A DNA stretch of 14,333 nt, taken from contig JBDRCM010000009.1 of the NCBI GenBank assembly GCA_043821725.1, forward strand, positions 1 through 14,333. Direction: 5' to 3'. Origin of the DNA: CAYHSR01 sp043821725 (GTDB taxonomy: Bacteria; Patescibacteriota; Patescibacteriia; Magasanikbacterales; GWA2-37-8). The notes under the pieces were generated by a model, which was given only the letters and a program-made list of their open reading frames with translations, had not been told where the DNA came from and did no database searches. Shown here piece by piece: positions 11,408 through 14,333 of the stretch (position 1 is its first letter; each line of letters starts with the position of its first letter). The translations under genes and the position numbers were made by a program.

Positions 11408-14047
11408 TTAGGACCCACTATAATTTGATAAAATTTCACTGTCACTCAAAGTTCTTCTGTAAACTTTCAACTCATCAATCAAACCGTCAAAATAGTATCC
11501 TATGCCATGCTTACCAATCGTTAAATCAAAAACGTTATCTTGAATTAAACCGGTCTGCGCTTGAGTCCCAACCAACAGTCCATTTGCATAAACTCTAATG
11601 TTGGCTCCATCATAAGTCATTACCAGATGATTCCAAATATTTGAGTTAACAACATGTTTAGCCAAAACAGATTTCCGCACGTTTAAACTATTTTTAATTC
11701 CGCCTTTTAAATGGCCGTCTCTAGTAATGGTGAGTTCATAAGCAAGATTTTTTGATACAATTACCTGATTGCTCAAGCTGGTAGTTGCCAATGTTGGTTT
11801 TACCCAAGCTTCTACACTAATTGCGGACTGTGGAGACAAACTGATTGAATCTAACGCGCTAACATAATCATCAATTCCATCCAAGCTTATGGCGTTATTA
11901 ACTAAGCCGGCCAGACCGCTTAATGGACAAGCTTTTCCCTTGCAGATTGAGTTATTGCCATTACCTGCTAAGTCAACGAAAACAGTTGATGAAGGCAATT
12001 CATCAAAACTAAAATGAAGTAACAAATCGTTCAATGTTAAACTGTAATTGGCAATGATTTCGCTTTCGCTTAAAGCTCTATTGTAAATTTTTACTTCATC
12101 CATTTGACCTTGATAATAATATTTTTCTTCTGCCTGCCCAATGGTCAAAGCATAATTATTAGTTCTAATATCTCCAACTTGAGGTTGGCTACCTATTTGC
12201 GTACCATTTAGGTATGCTTTTACATGTACTCCATCATAACTCATTACTATATAGTTCCAATTATTATTTAATACCAAACCCGGAGCGGAACTAATGGATG
12301 ATTTGGAGTTGTTGCTGTTTATAATGGTGGCGCGCAAGCGTCCGTCATTGGTAATTGATAAACCATAATTATATTTCTTTGACACGATTATCTGATGGAA
12401 GGAACTTGATGCTATCATTTCCGGCTTTATCCATGCTTCTACTGTTACGGCCGAAGTTGGATTAAGAGAAACACTGTCGGCTATTTCAATATAGTCATCT
12501 TTACCGTCAAAAAATACCGCATTATTGCTTTTGCCAACTTCGCCAAATATGGGACAGTTGATGCCAATACAAGTCCCGTTATTGCCTTCTCCGGATGAAT
12601 CAACAATGCTGGCGGATAGCGCGGGTTCATCTAAATTAAGATATAAAATTGGAGGCGTTCCAGTAGCCGCAGGAGGCGCTCCTGAAAGATCTACTGACAT
12701 AGGACCAACCCAATTGTTAGAGCTGGACTTCTGATCTTTATTTACCGCCCTTATTGAATAATAATAATCAACATTTGATTGCACTGAATAATCATCATAA
12801 TAAACCAATGATAAATTACTTAATTGAGTCATTAAAGTGGAACTGTTAAATTGAGCTGAAGGGGACTGACTGCGATAAATATCAAAATGATCCCAGCTAC
12901 CATAAATATCAATGTAAGAATTCCAAGAAATCCTAATCCTATTAGTAGAGGAAGCAAGCTCTGTATTAGCCACATTTATTGGAGTCGCAACAGTCGGGCT
13001 GAGTTGTCGCCTGCTCAATATGGAAGCGATGGAACGGCTATTTGGTAAAATTATCATCCCTTTTCCATTTCCAATCGACATAAATATTGAATTATTCCAT
13101 TCATCAAAAAAACCGTACATGTTTTTTAAGAAACTTTTATTTTTAAAATACTGCTTTTTTAAAATCATGCCATCCTTATCCAAAACCGTTAAAACTCCGC
13201 TGGAAAGCGCGACTACCAATTCATACCCGGGATTATTGGTGTCAATTTCCGCCCAATAGGGGCTATCAACGGGCGTTTGATCAAACACTATTGGAAAATT
13301 ACCGCCTGTTGGCTTCATGGTCGTGTTCTTAAATGCCGCCAAACGTCCTTTGTTGTCAATTCCGTAAATATTTTCTGAACCATAAAGTACAGGATAAATT
13401 ATCGGATCGGGAACGGCAATTGAATACTTCAAACCCCAATTAGATCCGCTTTTAGCTAAGATATTCAATAAGGATTTATTCGGATAATTAATTACTATTT
13501 TGTTTCCAATATAATTGGCTGATAATCCAACTAACTCTTTAGCATTATAAATCTCTTTTTTTTGCCATGACCCGCCATTATAAGCAAACTGCTGTACTGA
13601 TCCTTGCACTGTTGCCAGTAGAATTTCATCTTTTCCTGAAGTGGGCAAGATTATTGGATCATAATAAACAGTTGATGTACCCAATGAGGAAACAGCAATT
13701 AGATTTTTGTTTCCATCATAGGCATACAGGCTGTATCCGGTTAACTTATTACGCCCGACAAAAACAATTTCTTTTTGTAAGTCGCCGGTAATATCCGCAA
13801 GAACAGGAGACGAAGCCACAACGCCATTGACAAATAAAGGAAAATTATCAAGTAACCGGCCGGCTTGGTTATATACCTCTATCCCTCCTGTTAAAGCGGA
13901 TACGACCTTTTCAAGACCGCTTAAAACATTATCAACATTGCCAATAGCCGGCTTAAAATTCTGCTCTGTGGCAAAAACCGGGAGCATAATGAATAATGAG
14001 GTAATTACCACTGTCAAAATGACAAATACTTTTATTTTTGCTTGCAT
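11408..14047 (-). CDS. Secreted protein with beta-propeller-like, Fn3-like and two LamG domains
   Basis: An 879-aa exported protein. Residues 1-26 are a signal peptide ending VFA before Thr27. Residues about 55-340 look like a beta-propeller of FG-GAP/VCBS kind: repeated strands with Asp-rich turns such as PVLADITGDLQKEIVFVG and PYWAEIDTNNPGYELVVA. An Fn3-like domain covers about 352-456 (IRISWNSYIDIYGSWDHFDI, YYYSIRAVN). Two tandem LamG/concanavalin-like domains follow at about 466-670 and 675-877, each opening with a FDE or LDE strand, then a C-x5-CP insert (Cys493/Cys498; Cys702/Cys707), VEAWIKP or VEAWVKP, and closing MDEVKIYNRALSESEI or IDELKVYRRTLSDSEI. Such domains bind carbohydrates or proteins, so adhesion is the likely role. 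There is no visible C-terminal anchor. It begins 14 nt after an Rhs stop codon on the same strand. No SD; AATAACCAA sits 7 nt upstream of ATG. Confidence 0.88.
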   Translation of the reverse strand: MQAKIKVFVILTVVITSLFIMLPVFATEQNFKPAIGNVDNVLSGLEKVVSALTGGIEVYNQAGRLLDNFPLFVNGVVASSPVLADITGDLQKEIVFVGRNKLTGYSLYAYDGNKNLIAVSSLGTSTVYYDPIILPTSGKDEILLATVQGSVQQFAYNGGSWQKKEIYNAKELVGLSANYIGNKIVINYPNKSLLNILAKSGSNWGLKYSIAVPDPIIYPVLYGSENIYGIDNKGRLAAFKNTTMKPTGGNFPIVFDQTPVDSPYWAEIDTNNPGYELVVALSSGVLTVLDKDGMILKKQYFKNKSFLKNMYGFFDEWNNSIFMSIGNGKGMIILPNSRSIASILSRRQLSPTVATPINVANTELASSTNRIRISWNSYIDIYGSWDHFDIYRSQSPSAQFNSSTLMTQLSNLSLVYYDDYSVQSNVDYYYSIRAVNKDQKSSSNNWVGPMSVDLSGAPPAATGTPPILYLNLDEPALSASIVDSSGEGNNGTCIGINCPIFGEVGKSNNAVFFDGKDDYIEIADSVSLNPTSAVTVEAWIKPEMIASSSFHQIIVSKKYNYGLSITNDGRLRATIINSNNSKSSISSAPGLVLNNNWNYIVMSYDGVHVKAYLNGTQIGSQPQVGDIRTNNYALTIGQAEEKYYYQGQMDEVKIYNRALSESEIIANYSLTLNDLLLHFSFDELPSSTVFVDLAGNGNNSICKGKACPLSGLAGLVNNAISLDGIDDYVSALDSISLSPQSAISVEAWVKPTLATTSLSNQVIVSKNLAYELTITRDGHLKGGIKNSLNVRKSVLAKHVVNSNIWNHLVMTYDGANIRVYANGLLVGTQAQTGLIQDNVFDLTIGKHGIGYYFDGLIDELKVYRRTLSDSEILSNYSGS

Positions 14048-14061
14048 ATATGTATTGGTTA

Positions 14062-14333
14062 TTATTTATATTTTAACGGATTGTTATTGGCATAGATATA
14101 GCTGTTGCCGGAGAGAACATTGCCAATGTGGCCAAGGACAGGATCCAGTGATATAAACCGGCCGGTGATTGGATTGTAATAACGGGCGTTGTAATAATAC
14201 AACTCTGATTCTTGATCATACTCTTGTCCGGTGAAAAGATAGTTAGTATTTTGACTGTCGTCAGTGTTTAATAGTCCGCCAATGATAACCCCGAATGGAT
14301 CGTATTCGTATTGTTGGTCTATTTGAGCGGTTT
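14062..14333 (-). CDS. Rhs-repeat core C-terminus (partial, cut by the right window edge)
   Basis: Only the last 89 residues are in the window. They carry the RHS-repeat-associated core signature: YEYDPFG, YLFTGQEYD, LYYYNARYYNPITGRFIS, LDP, then NSYIYANNNPLKYK and a stop at 14062-14064. Rhs proteins form large YD-repeat shells that enclose a C-terminal toxin, which normally begins just after the core. Here the protein ends seven residues into the final NNPLxY motif, before the usual D-P-x-G, so there is no room for a toxin tip. It may be a non-toxic surface Rhs/YD-repeat protein, or a truncated one. The next gene follows after 14 nt, so the two are probably co-transcribed. Confidence 0.88.
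   Translation of the reverse strand, partial: TAQIDQQYEYDPFGVIIGGLLNTDDSQNTNYLFTGQEYDQESELYYYNARYYNPITGRFISLDPVLGHIGNVLSGNSYIYANNNPLKYK

Noticed and set aside
1..14333. CRISPR arrays, rRNA genes and known riboswitches.
   Set aside because: No regularly spaced repeats, rRNA-like segments or recognisable riboswitch cores were seen on either strand by reading.

Overview
The window looks like part of a small, AT-rich bacterial genome, most likely a member of the Candidate Phyla Radiation (Patescibacteria), probably of Parcubacteria type. This is inferred from family content and style: a large secreted lamin-tail-domain protein with Ser/Thr-rich linkers, a secreted LamG-repeat protein behind an Rhs core, a DksA/TraR zinc-finger gene next to lspA, a tRNA without an encoded CCA, and few genes with a Shine-Dalgarno (SD) sequence. 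No taxonomic marker gene is present, so the placement is inference.

Layout. The left edge (2-307, +) holds the C-terminal end of what is probably a large serine recombinase. Its reading frame runs into the 3' half of a tRNA-Ser(UGA) gene on the opposite strand (269-355), as expected at an integration junction. Next come two minus-strand genes: a 795-aa secreted, membrane-anchored protein with two lamin-tail domains and two OB-like domains (411-2798), and DNA polymerase I (polA, 3014-5737), whose 3'-5' exonuclease domain has lost its first catalytic motif. A clean sigma70-type promoter (5796-5824) then fires rightward into a small acidic orphan gene (5881-6243).

The stretch 6244-7139 has no convincing protein gene but is rich in signals: an intrinsic terminator; a pair of inverted 25-bp loxP-like palindromes (6295-6319 and 6492-6516) enclosing two DnaA-box-like sites; a perfect consensus promoter (TTGACA, 17 bp, TATAAT, extended -10) at 6566-6594; then about 330 nt of highly structured sequence that I interpret as an unrecognised non-coding RNA, ending in terminators. 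A second promoter (7059-7087) drives two tandem, distantly paralogous one-TM small proteins with strong SD sequences (7140-7559 and 7613-8044), closed by another strong hairpin terminator.

From 8238 tandem extended -10 promoters drive the dksA/traR-like and lspA genes, followed by a comM/yifB AAA+ gene (9336-10847). A bidirectional terminator separates this from a converging 87-aa Cys-containing orphan with a strong SD (10990-11253, minus). The right end is a minus-strand pair: an Rhs core C-terminus cut by the window edge (14062-14333) and, 14 nt downstream, an 879-aa secreted protein with a beta-propeller-like region, an Fn3-like domain and two LamG domains (11408-14047).

Functionally the window mixes housekeeping (tRNA, PolA, LspA, DksA-like, ComM) with accessory surface proteins and orphan elements. 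The part most likely to hold something undescribed is 6290-8150: loxP-like sites, the structured RNA, and the two paralogous membrane-protein genes.
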